Shown here piece by piece: positions 44,212 through 53,689 of a stretch of 64,000 nt of DNA (positions are counted from its first letter, which is position 1; each line of letters opens with the position of its first letter). The DNA comes from Unio delphinus (Eukaryota; Mollusca; Bivalvia; Unionida; Unionidae). The stretch spans positions 4,766,001 through 4,830,000 of the forward strand of contig JAQISU010000169.1 of assembly GCA_029339505.1 (NCBI GenBank), in the 5' to 3' direction. The notes below the pieces were generated by a model. The model was not told where the DNA came from. It did not search any database and saw only the letters and a program-made list of their open reading frames with translations. A program made the position numbers and the translations under genes.

Positions 44212-44369
44212 TTTTTTTTTAAATCAGATCTCATAGACACAAATCTAAATTTCTTTGTACCACATAGCACGCATTTACCAGAAAGCGCTGATCGGTTATT
44301 TTTAGTTGTAATCGTCGTCACATCATCTGTGCCAGTACGCGTTTTACACTTCACACAATATAGATCCAT
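44193..44369 (-). CDS. zinc-ribbon protein, 58 aa (N-terminal part of zinc ribbon-PLA2)
   Basis: A short frame starts MDLYCVKC and has CxxC at residues 5-8 and CVLC at 33-36, with TTKNNRSAL and GTKKFRFV between and after them. It is a compact zinc ribbon. In adintoviruses and Mavericks I remember this module being joined directly to PLA2. Here the zero frame ends at a TAG (44193-44195) 15 bp beyond a nine-A run, while PLA2 continues in the -1 frame. Its ATG (44369) is only 5 bp from the divergent ATPase ATG (44375), so one bidirectional promoter must serve both, or each lies in the other's gene. Confidence 0.82.
   Translation of the reverse strand: MDLYCVKCKTRTGTDDVTTITTKNNRSALSGKCVLCGTKKFRFVSMRSDLKKNEEVIS
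44211..44217 (-). promoter_or_regulatory. candidate -1 ribosomal frameshift site A-AAA-AAC
   Basis: On the minus strand the zinc-ribbon codons read TTA AAA AAA AAC, so the heptamer A AAA AAC is in the canonical phase. A -1 slip leads straight into the PLA2 frame (next codon CGA). A possible downstream stem pairs 44202-44208 with 44133-44139 (GGAGGTG/CACCTCC), but the spacer is only 2 nt, shorter than usual. Confidence 0.55.
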
Positions 44370-44374
44370 AATTT

Positions 44375-45046
44375 ATGTATAGAAATATGGATATAATTGA
44401 TTTTTCAGCGACTAAAACAAGAGAACCAATTAAGCATCATGCAGCGCTACCAAACTCTATCCGGATGATTATAATCGGGCCATCTGGATCCGGTAAAACG
44501 CAATTGTTGCTCAATTTAATAATGAGATGGATGAAGTGGGATAAGTTGTATTTAATTGCCCCTAGCGTAGATGATCAACGATGTTATGAAGTGTTAAAAG
44601 ATTTTAACGAGAATGCATCAGAAATTAAGGGTGAGAACGCCATTGATTTTATAACCGATATCGATGAAGCACCGAGCATTGATGATATTGATGGAGATAT
44701 TAACAATTTAGTCGTATACGACGATATAATGTTGGATAAACAAAAAAATCCTGCTAGAATATTTTCCCGTGGGCGTCACAAAAACACTGACGTGATATAT
44801 GTCACTCAACGCTACACTCAGGTTCCAAAAGTCATCAGAGATAACTGCAATTTATTGCCTGTATTCAACGGAGTTGATACTCATACGCTACGAAATATTT
44901 GGCAGACATGGTGTTCTGATATGGACTTCAATCAATTTAGAGATTTCTTTAGTCATGCTCAGTCGACTCCGCACGGATTCGCAACAATAAATTTACATGA
45001 TCCTCGGACACGATATCGTATCGGACTGGATCAAATATTCGGTTAA
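44375..45046 (+). CDS. ATP: FtsK/HerA-type genome-packaging ATPase, 223 aa
   Basis: This is the A32-like packaging ATPase of Polintons. Walker A is IIIGPSGSGKTQLLL at ~32-46. Walker B is NLVVYDDIM at ~111-119. A conserved region follows at ~132-150 (SRGRHKNTDVIYVTQRYTQ). It pumps DNA into preformed capsids. The start is ATG 44375, with another Met at 44387 (MDIIDFS). The gene runs away from the zinc-ribbon gene and its stop touches the right TIR, the usual end position. Confidence 0.95.
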   Translation: MYRNMDIIDFSATKTREPIKHHAALPNSIRMIIIGPSGSGKTQLLLNLIMRWMKWDKLYLIAPSVDDQRCYEVLKDFNENASEIKGENAIDFITDIDEAPSIDDIDGDINNLVVYDDIMLDKQKNPARIFSRGRHKNTDVIYVTQRYTQVPKVIRDNCNLLPVFNGVDTHTLRNIWQTWCSDMDFNQFRDFFSHAQSTPHGFATINLHDPRTRYRIGLDQIFG

Positions 45047-45326
45047 AATCATTTTATTATTTTTATTAACCCAGTGATGAAATCACTAAGCAGCAGAGAG
45101 GGTGGATGACAACAAGTTGCGACCAATATTAATTAAAAAATCGTTTTCATTTTTTTAGTTAAAATGATTTCGTAGGGAGATTTCAATCAATTTTTTGTCT
45201 GAAAACGTTGTAGGGTTCGCCCCTGAGACATTTTTTTTGGTTAAAATGAGATCGTAGGAAGGCTCGTTTTAGGATTTCAATCAAATTTTGTCTGAAAACG
45301 TTGTAGGATTCACCCTCTCTGCTGCT
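45046..45326. repeat. right terminal inverted repeat of the Polinton
   Basis: This 281-bp repeat is the partner of 29990-30267 and has the same internal plan. The inward copy of the tip motif is at 45089-45104. The stop codon of the packaging ATPase ends exactly at the first base of this repeat. Confidence 0.95.
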
Positions 45327-45331
45327 GTGAT
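45327..45331. repeat. target site duplication GTGAT, right copy
   Basis: GTGAT directly follows the last base of the right inverted repeat and matches 29985-29989 exactly. Confidence 0.85.
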
Positions 45332-46679
45332 CAAACAATATTCTCACTGTTTTTACATCAGTTATTATTATATGGTCAGTTCGCAACCTGCTCCTCACAT
45401 TCCTACTGGAATCATGACATAATTATACCACTTAGATAAACTATTACACCCCACTGTGAGCTGCAAATTACTAGCTGAAAATTATGATAGTTGACACACG
45501 TTTACACCATCAATTCTTGGTTAAAAAGAATTACATAAAGAAATTAATGTTCTTCACTACATGTTCTAATCATGTTTTTTGCTCATTAGTGATTCAAAGA
45601 AATACATTTCCAGATACAAAAAAATCAATTCTCAGCATACATGACACATTAAATCATACTTTTCACAATGTGTATCAGAGTAATGCATGAAATTCATACA
45701 TTACAAGATTTCTATTACATACAAATCCCAAAAATCTAAACATATTCGTATTAATGAAACATTGTATTACATCTCAGAATGCACAAGTCAAATAACATTC
45801 AAGACAGATGACTATACAATTTTCTGAACTCAAGGAAAATTGAAGTATGTATTGAAATGAATAAATTCAACAAATAATTGCAAAAGAAGTATGTATTGAA
45901 ATGAATAAATTCAACAAATAATTGCAAACTTACATCACCGCATACTGTATGTGATTGAGACAATACCTTTGTGCCTTTTTTGAGATTTGTTTCCTTTTCT
46001 ATGAAGCCAATCTTTCTCTGATTTTAGGTCTCTACAATTCTTCCAGACTAATGTTTCTTGCATGATTTATTTATTGAAGGTACTGGGCAATTACTTATTA
46101 ATTTTTTCCAGTGATCTAATTCTAGTTTTCCATAGAAACTGTGACTAAATTTTCAAGGGGGTAACTTAACTCTTGGATATTTTCTTGGAAGGCACGCACC
46201 CTCATTTAGCTTATCCATTCAGGATTGCTTTCTCTAACCACCAAAATTTGTATAACACACCCATCAGAGTCAGAATAATTCTCTCTAGACCACTTTTATT
46301 AATGACTATTTCAAACAATATCATCAAATGACACCTTGTAAAAATAGCTCAAGATTTCTGCAAAAGTTTTTGTTCTGGCTTGTCCCATCTTGGTCATTTT
46401 CTGCTTTTTATATTATGTTAACATTAGCTTCTTCCATCTGTCTAACTGTTACTAAACAGACTACAACTCAGTCATGCCCCACACAGAGCATATCCCATCT
46501 TTTGCAGGCAGAAATATTTTGTGAGCCTAGCCAATAGGTCAATCAATGTTTATATGTCACACTGACCATGACAGAATGTACTGTGAAATTAGCTACAAAA
46601 GTTTGCACCATTACACTGTAGTGCATGACTGTGTACCTGAACTCCAGATAGAATAGACCATTTCATGGAAACTTAAGCG
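45332..46679. other. right flank of the Polinton, nothing recognisable
   Basis: AT-rich DNA with one short tandem duplication (45845-45929). Confidence 0.45.
45845..45929. repeat. ~43-bp tandem duplication
   Basis: GAAGTATGTATTGAAATGAA and the following ~23 bp occur twice in a row with no change. Confidence 0.85.
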
Positions 46680-46799
46680 AACTTCGTAATTTGCTCAGAA
46701 ATTATCACGTGGCAGGTGGTCAGCTGACCGCAATAGCCACTCGATAGGTGGTGGGCAAAATATGGCAGACGCTTCAGAATCAGCATTAATTTTCAAACT

Positions 46800-46970
46800 A
46801 TGTCAACATCGTTTATCGAGTTAGAAAATGCCTATTCAACAGTGATGCTGCTGCAGATATTGACGAAATTTAATATTGGAACCATCCTGTCTTATTTTCT
46901 TGAAACCAGGGCGGATTTCAAAGCCATACGAGAGAGTAGTTTTGAGTTGTTTACATCTGGACATGTACAT
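46800..46970 (+). CDS. candidate first coding exon of a host gene, 57 codons
   Basis: ATG 46800 opens a frame of exactly 57 codons to a strong splice donor, CAT/GTAAGTAAG, at 46970/46971. The protein starts MSTSFIELENAYS and looks helical; I do not recognise it. The surrounding 46680-47000 is visibly richer in CpG than the flanks, as at a promoter or first exon. An ATG at 46763, upstream, gives only a 20-codon frame. A possible continuation is the exon-like stretch at 52293-52371. No transcript evidence is available. Confidence 0.35.
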
Positions 46971-47589
46971 GTAAGTAAGAAAACGGTGTCGAAGTAGACA
47001 AATTACATCCTGACAAGAGCAGGTTATTCAAACTATTTCTATGCATCCGAAACGTCACTGTAATAAGTGAATTTATAATTTTGTTTTTGAAAGTCTGTGA
47101 ATAATTTACATGTAAATTTCAATCATTTAATTAACTCCACTTGCTGGATTTGGAAAAAGCTGAAAATATCAGCGTCACTGGTATTTGATCTCTATATAAC
47201 ATGGACAAGTACAAAACTTTTTATCAAGTCACAATACTTATACATGTAAAATCACCTCTCCATGGTAGATGATGGAATTTAATGCCACATCCTTGATTGG
47301 AGCGACTTTTGCAACCTCTGACGATACAAGTAGTGGGTTTTTCTTAATGTTTTATCTCTGAAATATTTATAAACAACAATGAACGCCAATTTGGTATGTA
47401 CATGTACCCACCAGCGTTTGATTGGCTGGAGTATAAAGTGACTCGGGATGTTATTTAGATAATTACGGAGAAACTCAGTTAAATCTGGTATGAAATGGTC
47501 TATACCCGTATCCAAATTTCTGCATCATTACCATGATGCCTCTTAAAATACACAGGTAAATATTGGATTTTTTCCTTTTCAGACCAAAT

Positions 47590-47835
47590 GACTTACAATT
47601 ACCATGCTGTTATTCACTCAGACATTAAGACTTGTAAATACTGTACCATGCAGTTATTCATATCACATATTCACTCAGTCATTAAGACTTGTAAATACTG
47701 TATCTCAGTTATTCATATTGCATATTCACTCAAATGATAAGGCTTGTAATAACTGTACCATTTAGTTATTCCTATAGCATATTCACTCAGACAAACAAAT
47801 GACTTGTGATTTCTGTACCGTGCTGTTATTCATTG
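47590..47835. repeat. minisatellite, ~60-65-bp unit, 4 copies
   Basis: The unit contains TTATTCACTCAG, GACTTGTAAATACTGTACC and CAGTTATTCAT. Confidence 0.8.
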
Positions 47836-48894
47836 TAAGGATGCAAATTTCTGTTGATTTATAAAGAACACATTCAATTGGGCCAGAGAATAATTAATTA
47901 GACATCATCCTCATCAGTGACGCAGTATCCTGGCGCAGAACTAGCTTTCTTGTGGAAACAAACAAACCTGCAGAGTTGGCTGTTTATGTGTAGATGTTTC
48001 TTTCAAAAAAGTTTTCACATCTATGAAATACACTTCTACTCATACATAACATCTGGCATAGAAAATAAAGGCTGGGTCTTGTTTCAGACTTACAAGTAAT
48101 GTGCATAAACTTTAGTAGCAGTAATAACTGAGATGTAGATGAAATTGAATTGTGGAAACAAATTCTGTTGCATTTTCACACAATCTGCAACATTTCTGTT
48201 CCAACTAATTTTCTGTCTTGCTCCTATAGTTGAAACAGGTATACATTTAGATATAGTAAAGATTGTATTCATTCCAAGCCATGTTCTGTATCATTTCCAG
48301 TGAATGGCATGGGTTAGTATTACAGCTAAATCAATTTGAAAGCACACACACACACACACACACTTTCACATGCATGCACACACAACCTATTTAAACTTAC
48401 TTAATGATTTCTCCATATTCATCCCATCTGATTCTCTCTTCAGTGAATGGAAACATGGGGTAGGATTTCTTGGCTTGCTTGAAAAAGCCAGTTCTAGATT
48501 TCCCCTGAGAAGAAAAAGAGGTTATGAGCAACACATTTCCATACAATATTGACTTTTTTTAACTGGCATATTAATAAAATGGTACACGCATTTTTTTCCT
48601 GTGAAAAATAAGCATGAAAAAAACCACATTTGGCAAAGTAAGACTTGATAATGCATTAATGGGACTCTGAAGTGAAGAAAAATAAAATATTCAATTACAC
48701 AAAATTTACATGGTAACATTCAACTAGAGTATAACAAATTATACATGGCAGTAATTTTCTTGTTATCTTATATATATACATATATATATATATGAAATGG
48801 GTTTTTACCTTGTTAAACTGGCATACTATACATACCATCTAAACTCACTTTTAGGTCAAGTAAAACTGCAACAACAAAGATCCTGATCAGACAT
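47836..48894. other. nothing recognisable
   Basis: A short (AC)n at 48341-48363 and (TA)n at ~48768-48793; otherwise AT-rich. Confidence 0.4.
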
Positions 48895-49030
48895 AGCATA
48901 ATGTGCCTGCATATCAGGGTCTATGGTATTTGTTGAATTATTCACTCCAAACAAACTGCATAGACCAAGATCTACTGGCACATTATGTGATGGCATATCT
49001 GGGTTTGTGCAGTCTGCATTTGGACTTGGC
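48895..49030. repeat. self-complementary small repeat, copy 3
   Basis: It shares CATAATGTGCCTGCATATCA and ATGGCATATCTGGGTTTGTG with copy 2. Confidence 0.5.
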
Positions 49031-49449
49031 TTATATGCAAATATTTATGGTACTACGACTACTAAATAATGTAATGTGATCCATTAGCATACTTGCCTCA
49101 CATTAATATGGTTTTATACTGAGTCACCAAGCAGTGAGGGATAACTAAATAATTTTTTAAATACATGTTTAAATGAAATTCCATTTATTCTAATGAGCAA
49201 AAAGTGGATACAATTCTAGAGATAGATATTTTACAATGTCTATACACATTTGTGACAATAAATTCCAATAAAGTGTTTAAAATGATACAAATATTCATAG
49301 AGATGTTGTGAATCTTCATCAATCCATCCAAAGAAGTGCCCCACCAAAATCTGCTTAACCAGACAGTCAACCAAGTCAGTTAAACACACTGCAAATGAAT
49401 CATCCCAACATTTATGGCATCATACAGAAGTAACTATAGTAGGAAAAAC

Positions 49450-49560
49450 TGGAGAGTAATGTGAAGGCAAATCAGGATCTGTGCTGATAGTTAAGCATAA
49501 TCAGTATTATCAACACAGACCCTGGTGCATTATCCTATGGCAGATCAGGATCTATGTTGT
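49450..49560. repeat. self-complementary small repeat, copy 4
   Basis: It contains AATCAGGATCTGTG and the later inverted CACAGACCCTGGTGCATTAT, then TGGCAGATCAGGATCT. Confidence 0.45.
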
Positions 49561-49604
49561 TTTAAGTCTGACATGACTTATAAATGAGTACACATGGTAA
49601 CTCC

Positions 49605-49845
49605 TAACTCAGTATAAGGCAACCTTACGTGGTGCCCATAACCAAAGATGCACTTGTATGGTGCCCTTAGCCAAAGGTACATTTGTATGGTGTCCTTGAA
49701 GTTAGACAAAAGTACATTTATATTGTGCCTTTAACCAAAGGTACACTTGTATGGTGCCCAGAGCCAAGGTAAATTTGTATGATGCTATTAGCCAAAGGTA
49801 CATTTGTATGATGCCATTAACCAAAAGTACATTTGTACGGTTTGT
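49605..49845. repeat. minisatellite, ~30-bp unit, left block
   Basis: The unit contains AACCAAAGGTACATTTGTAT and GGTGCC. The same unit reappears at 51068-51190. Confidence 0.8.
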
Positions 49846-49997
49846 AATGTATATTTGATTTAATTGTTTATTTGTTAGTTTTAATTTTTAAAAATTGTAT
49901 TACATGCTATTGTAATGAAACTTAATTTACGGAATTTGACATTGTTAAAAATTTCAATTCAGTTCTGTTTGACCTGACTGTTTTTCGTAAAAGAATC

Positions 49998-50325
49998 TGT
50001 GTGTGTGTCTGTGTGATTTGGATTTTTAATGTAGCTTTAAAAAAAATTAATTCATATTGCTATGATGTCTGCAGTGTGGCAGTTTATAGTGATGTCTAGA
50101 ACTAGGGCATCATGCCACAGACATGATTTCATGATTTCACACAAAGTCACATCATGCTGACACCAGGCTAACCAGTCCTAACACTAATCTCTTAATGCTG
50201 AATGCCTAATGAGGCAGCTATTAGTACCATTTTTATAAGTTTTTGATTTGACTCGGCCAGGGATTGAACCCACAACCTACCGCATCCATCACTGATGTTC
50301 TTACCAATAGGCCACAGGAGAATTC
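49998..50325 (-). repeat. SINE family A copy
   Basis: Body and head are in reverse orientation. The head complement includes GGGATTGAACCCAC. It sits between two halves of a minisatellite. Confidence 0.75.
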
Positions 50326-51067
50326 TGTAAATAACTAATAAAAGAAACTTTGTATCTAGTTCCTGAAACAGAGTTGATGTTAACTTCATTTATAATTTTT
50401 AAAAAATATTCTTTCTCCGAGTAAGATTCATAAAGTGAAATCAAGGCCATACATGGAGTACGTGACAAAAAAAATGTATTAATTAGGTTTTTCCAGAGGA
50501 TTGAGTCCTACATGTGGGCATCTGTTTTGTATCATAGCTAGATTTATTGATAGTTAGAGAAAGAATAGTCATTACCAGCCTTAACACTCGAGAAGTTAAA
50601 GTGTTTTATGTTGTGATCAGTGTTTCTGGGCGAATTGATTTATCTTCTTCCAATTATTTGGATTAAAGAGATTATTTTTCTCTGGAAATACTTGTGATCT
50701 AAATTAATTCTTGTACAAGGACAGTTATAAAAATATACAAAGAATTCAAACGATGAAAAATTATTTTCTGTGTTTCAACGAAGAACTGTTGACACATCAG
50801 GACAATGCTGACCATAGCATATGTCATCACCTTCCATTTTACTTTCATCGGGATTCAAACTCAGTTTTATCAGGACTTTTATTTACTAAGAATTATTTTT
50901 TTTTTTATAATTCTTGGATTGTTTTTGGATTTGACTGTAAAACTGTTAAGTTCTTTTACTCATTTTTACCTTGTTTTTCTAGAGAAATAAATTATTTGTT
51001 AAATTTTATAAAGCTTGATGTTTTCAATCTTTGCTTGTTACTTTTTTAAGAGCCTAAACACAACAGG

Positions 51068-51190
51068 TGACCTTAACCAAAGATACACTTGTATGGTGCT
51101 TTTAACTGAAAGATTTGTATGGTGCTTTTAACCAAAGGTACGTTTGTATGGTGCCCTTAACAAAAGATACACCTTTATGTTGCCCTTAAA
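51068..51190. repeat. minisatellite, ~30-bp unit, right block
   Basis: It has the same unit as 49605-49845, separated from it by 1.2 kb that includes a reverse SINE A copy. Confidence 0.78.
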
Positions 51191-53389
51191 AAGTGTTTAA
51201 GAGAGGGACCACAGTTCATTTAAATTTACTGCATTGAAAACAAAATGGAAATCCTAACACTTCAATGGATTTGTTTATCTGATTTTTTCTTTTAACTGGT
51301 ATATAGCTGCTTTGCCCTTGTTATGCATCTTCTGCATGAAAACATGAATGCCATGGGCAATTTTAAGCATATTGGTGTCAACAAGACCAAGCCTGTGCTA
51401 GAAAATTAACACGGCAATCCCAAAACTAAAATGTATGGCAAGAAAGCCATTAATGCAGTGTTGGGACAGGAGTAAGAAAAAACAATATATGCTAAGGCAT
51501 CATGGTGTATCTCTGGGCAAGAATGGGGAAACCGAAAAAGTTTGTGTGCTAATCACACTGCCTTGTCACTCCATCAGTATGACAAACTAATTACTGGCTT
51601 CAGATGAAAACTTCTTTTATCCATGCATAGCAAACTACAAGAAATTCAAATAAAGCCTTTGTCTTGTGCATTAAATCAATGCTTTTTGTATAGCATCTTT
51701 TGTATCAGTGACACACACTAGATATTGAAAAGACAATCATGTATAATTACTGCCATTGATAGTAAACAGTAGGTTCTAGTTTTGAGCACATTGTTAACCT
51801 TTCAACGGCAAAAGAAATGGCAAAAAATGAAGCACATTATTGGTTTTATCTAATGCATTATACATCAATGACTTTTTATGTCAACAGGAACTCTTGATAT
51901 GCATGAACTATATTTGATAATGAAAAGACAAACCCCAGGTACAAGTGTGTGACTGACATGTCCCCACCCCTTTCAAATTATTATTCATTTTTGCTACATA
52001 TTTGGTTCATTGTAGAGGGCAGTTAACAGTTATGGACCCCAATTACCATGCATAACTGCATGATAATTTACTGACAATGAGTTGATGACACTTAATGCCT
52101 TGCTATACGACCTTTAATGTGCTTTATTTATTTTCAAAATGTTTACACAATTATAGTAATTATTTTACCTCACAAATATTTCATTGAAGTAAGTCTTTAC
52201 TTGTTCTTCAATACAACATCTCAAATTCGAATTTTCATCATTGTTTCAAGTCAAATCTGAGTTTTATCATACACTGCTCTTGTTTTATGCAGGCATTCAG
52301 AGCTTTAATAGTTCAGATGAGAATCAAAACAGACATAGCCATATCGCCAGAAAAAATATTATCCCATTACAGTAAGACTTATATAATTTCAATGGCTATG
52401 ACTGTGATGGATAGGGGATTTATCTTTGATCTAATGACATATTTCTCAATTGACATTTCATTCTTTTAATCAAGCTGGAAACCCAAACATGCTGTTAGTT
52501 TCTTATAAAGGTCATAGTAAGTTTCCACCATAAACATTATCTTGAAAAGGAAGATATGATATTTGGCGTTTTATCATACAGCAAAATAAGTACAGTAGTT
52601 TATTTAATGCTGAGACGATTGTATGAAAGTGTCTTGCCAAAGCTCACATCACAGTTACAGATCTTAGCTTATTTGATATATACATGTAGAAGGATACAAA
52701 ACCTGCACAACGAACAAAGAGAAGAATATTTCCTAAACTGTGAGACCTAGAAAATACAGTAATAACTACTAGGAATGACAAGTGTACCTTTAGAATGAGA
52801 CCACATAAATGAAAATTGAATCATAAAAAATATTTAATGAAAGATGATGTTTGTAAGGGTGCAAAAGATGTATAAAGATTTTGTACATTTTGTTGGAGTC
52901 CATGTGACACATACCCAATAAATTTTAATTGTTGGCTTTGATAGCTATAGCTTGGCAACTTGTAGTAATCTTTTCTATTTGGGGCATAAATTCAGTTTTA
53001 ATTAGGACCAGCTTGTAAACTGTTGTAACAGATGGGGGTGGGGTGCAGTGTTAAATATAAGGCCACAGCAGTAAAGTGTTGAAAGTGACATGCTTCAGGA
53101 GTGATTATTTTATCAAGTTGTAGTTCATTTGAAACAGGTGCCATAAAATGACAGTTTTCAGAATAGTTATTAATAAAAATGGGCTATACAAAGAATTTTC
53201 AGACTTCTAAAGGACTTGTAAGAATTCTGCCTGGTAAAGTTGTAACTCTGATTGGATAATCTAAATAAGGTTGTGTTTTCCAAGACAGAATTAATGGTTT
53301 AAAAATAATCTCCCCCACATTCTCTGGTCATAAATCATCAAAAGGAAGAGATCCATATCCTGAGAATGAAAGAAATTTTAGATTTTCAG
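51191..53389. other. gene-poor stretch with one exon-like segment
   Basis: Only the 52293-52371 candidate exon stands out. Confidence 0.35.
52293..52371 (+). CDS. candidate internal host exon, 79 bp
   Basis: A pyrimidine-rich tract and AG at 52291-52292 precede an open stretch (AFRALIVQMRIKTDIAISPE and six more residues), ended by a donor GTAAGA at 52372. It would join in frame to the 46800-46970 exon (phase 0). It is short and could be chance. Confidence 0.2.
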
Positions 53390-53650
53390 TCATCTAACTA
53401 CGATGTCTGTAGTGTGACAGTTTATAGTGGTGTCCAGCACTGGGGCATCATGTCGCAGACATGTAGCATGATGTCCCCCACCCAGTCACATTATCCTGAC
53501 ACCTGGCCAACCAGTCATAACACTAACGGCTTAATGCTCTCAGTGCCAAGCGAGGCAGCTTAAGTACCATTTTTTGACTAAGACGGGGATCGAACCCATG
53601 ACCTTCTGCATCTGAGGTAGATGCTTTAACCACTAGGCCACTGGAGCAGT
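53390..53650 (-). repeat. SINE family A copy
   Basis: A reverse-oriented body plus tRNA-like head (GGGATCGAACCCATGAC and ACCACTAGGCCACTGG). Confidence 0.77.
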
Positions 53651-53689
53651 CATATATATGGGTATAAAAGGCACTCTGCAACTAAGATT

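Larger units (their letters stand above)
29990..45326. mobile_element. Maverick/Polinton (adintovirus-like) element, complete
   Basis: The element has terminal inverted repeats of 278 and 281 bp, begins AG and ends CT, and is flanked on both sides by the direct repeat GTGAT. Inside it are PolB, an rve integrase, an adenain-type protease, a packaging ATPase and a double-jelly-roll major capsid protein, which is the defining gene set of Polintons, plus pX-like, pVI-like, PLA2 and fibre-like genes as in adintoviruses. Its 15.3-kb length is within the usual Polinton range. The genes overlap or lie tens of bases apart, in sharp contrast to the gene-poor flanks. CpG is visibly commoner inside than in the flanking DNA, as expected of a young insertion. 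The integrase is damaged, so this copy probably cannot move by itself. Confidence 0.97.
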
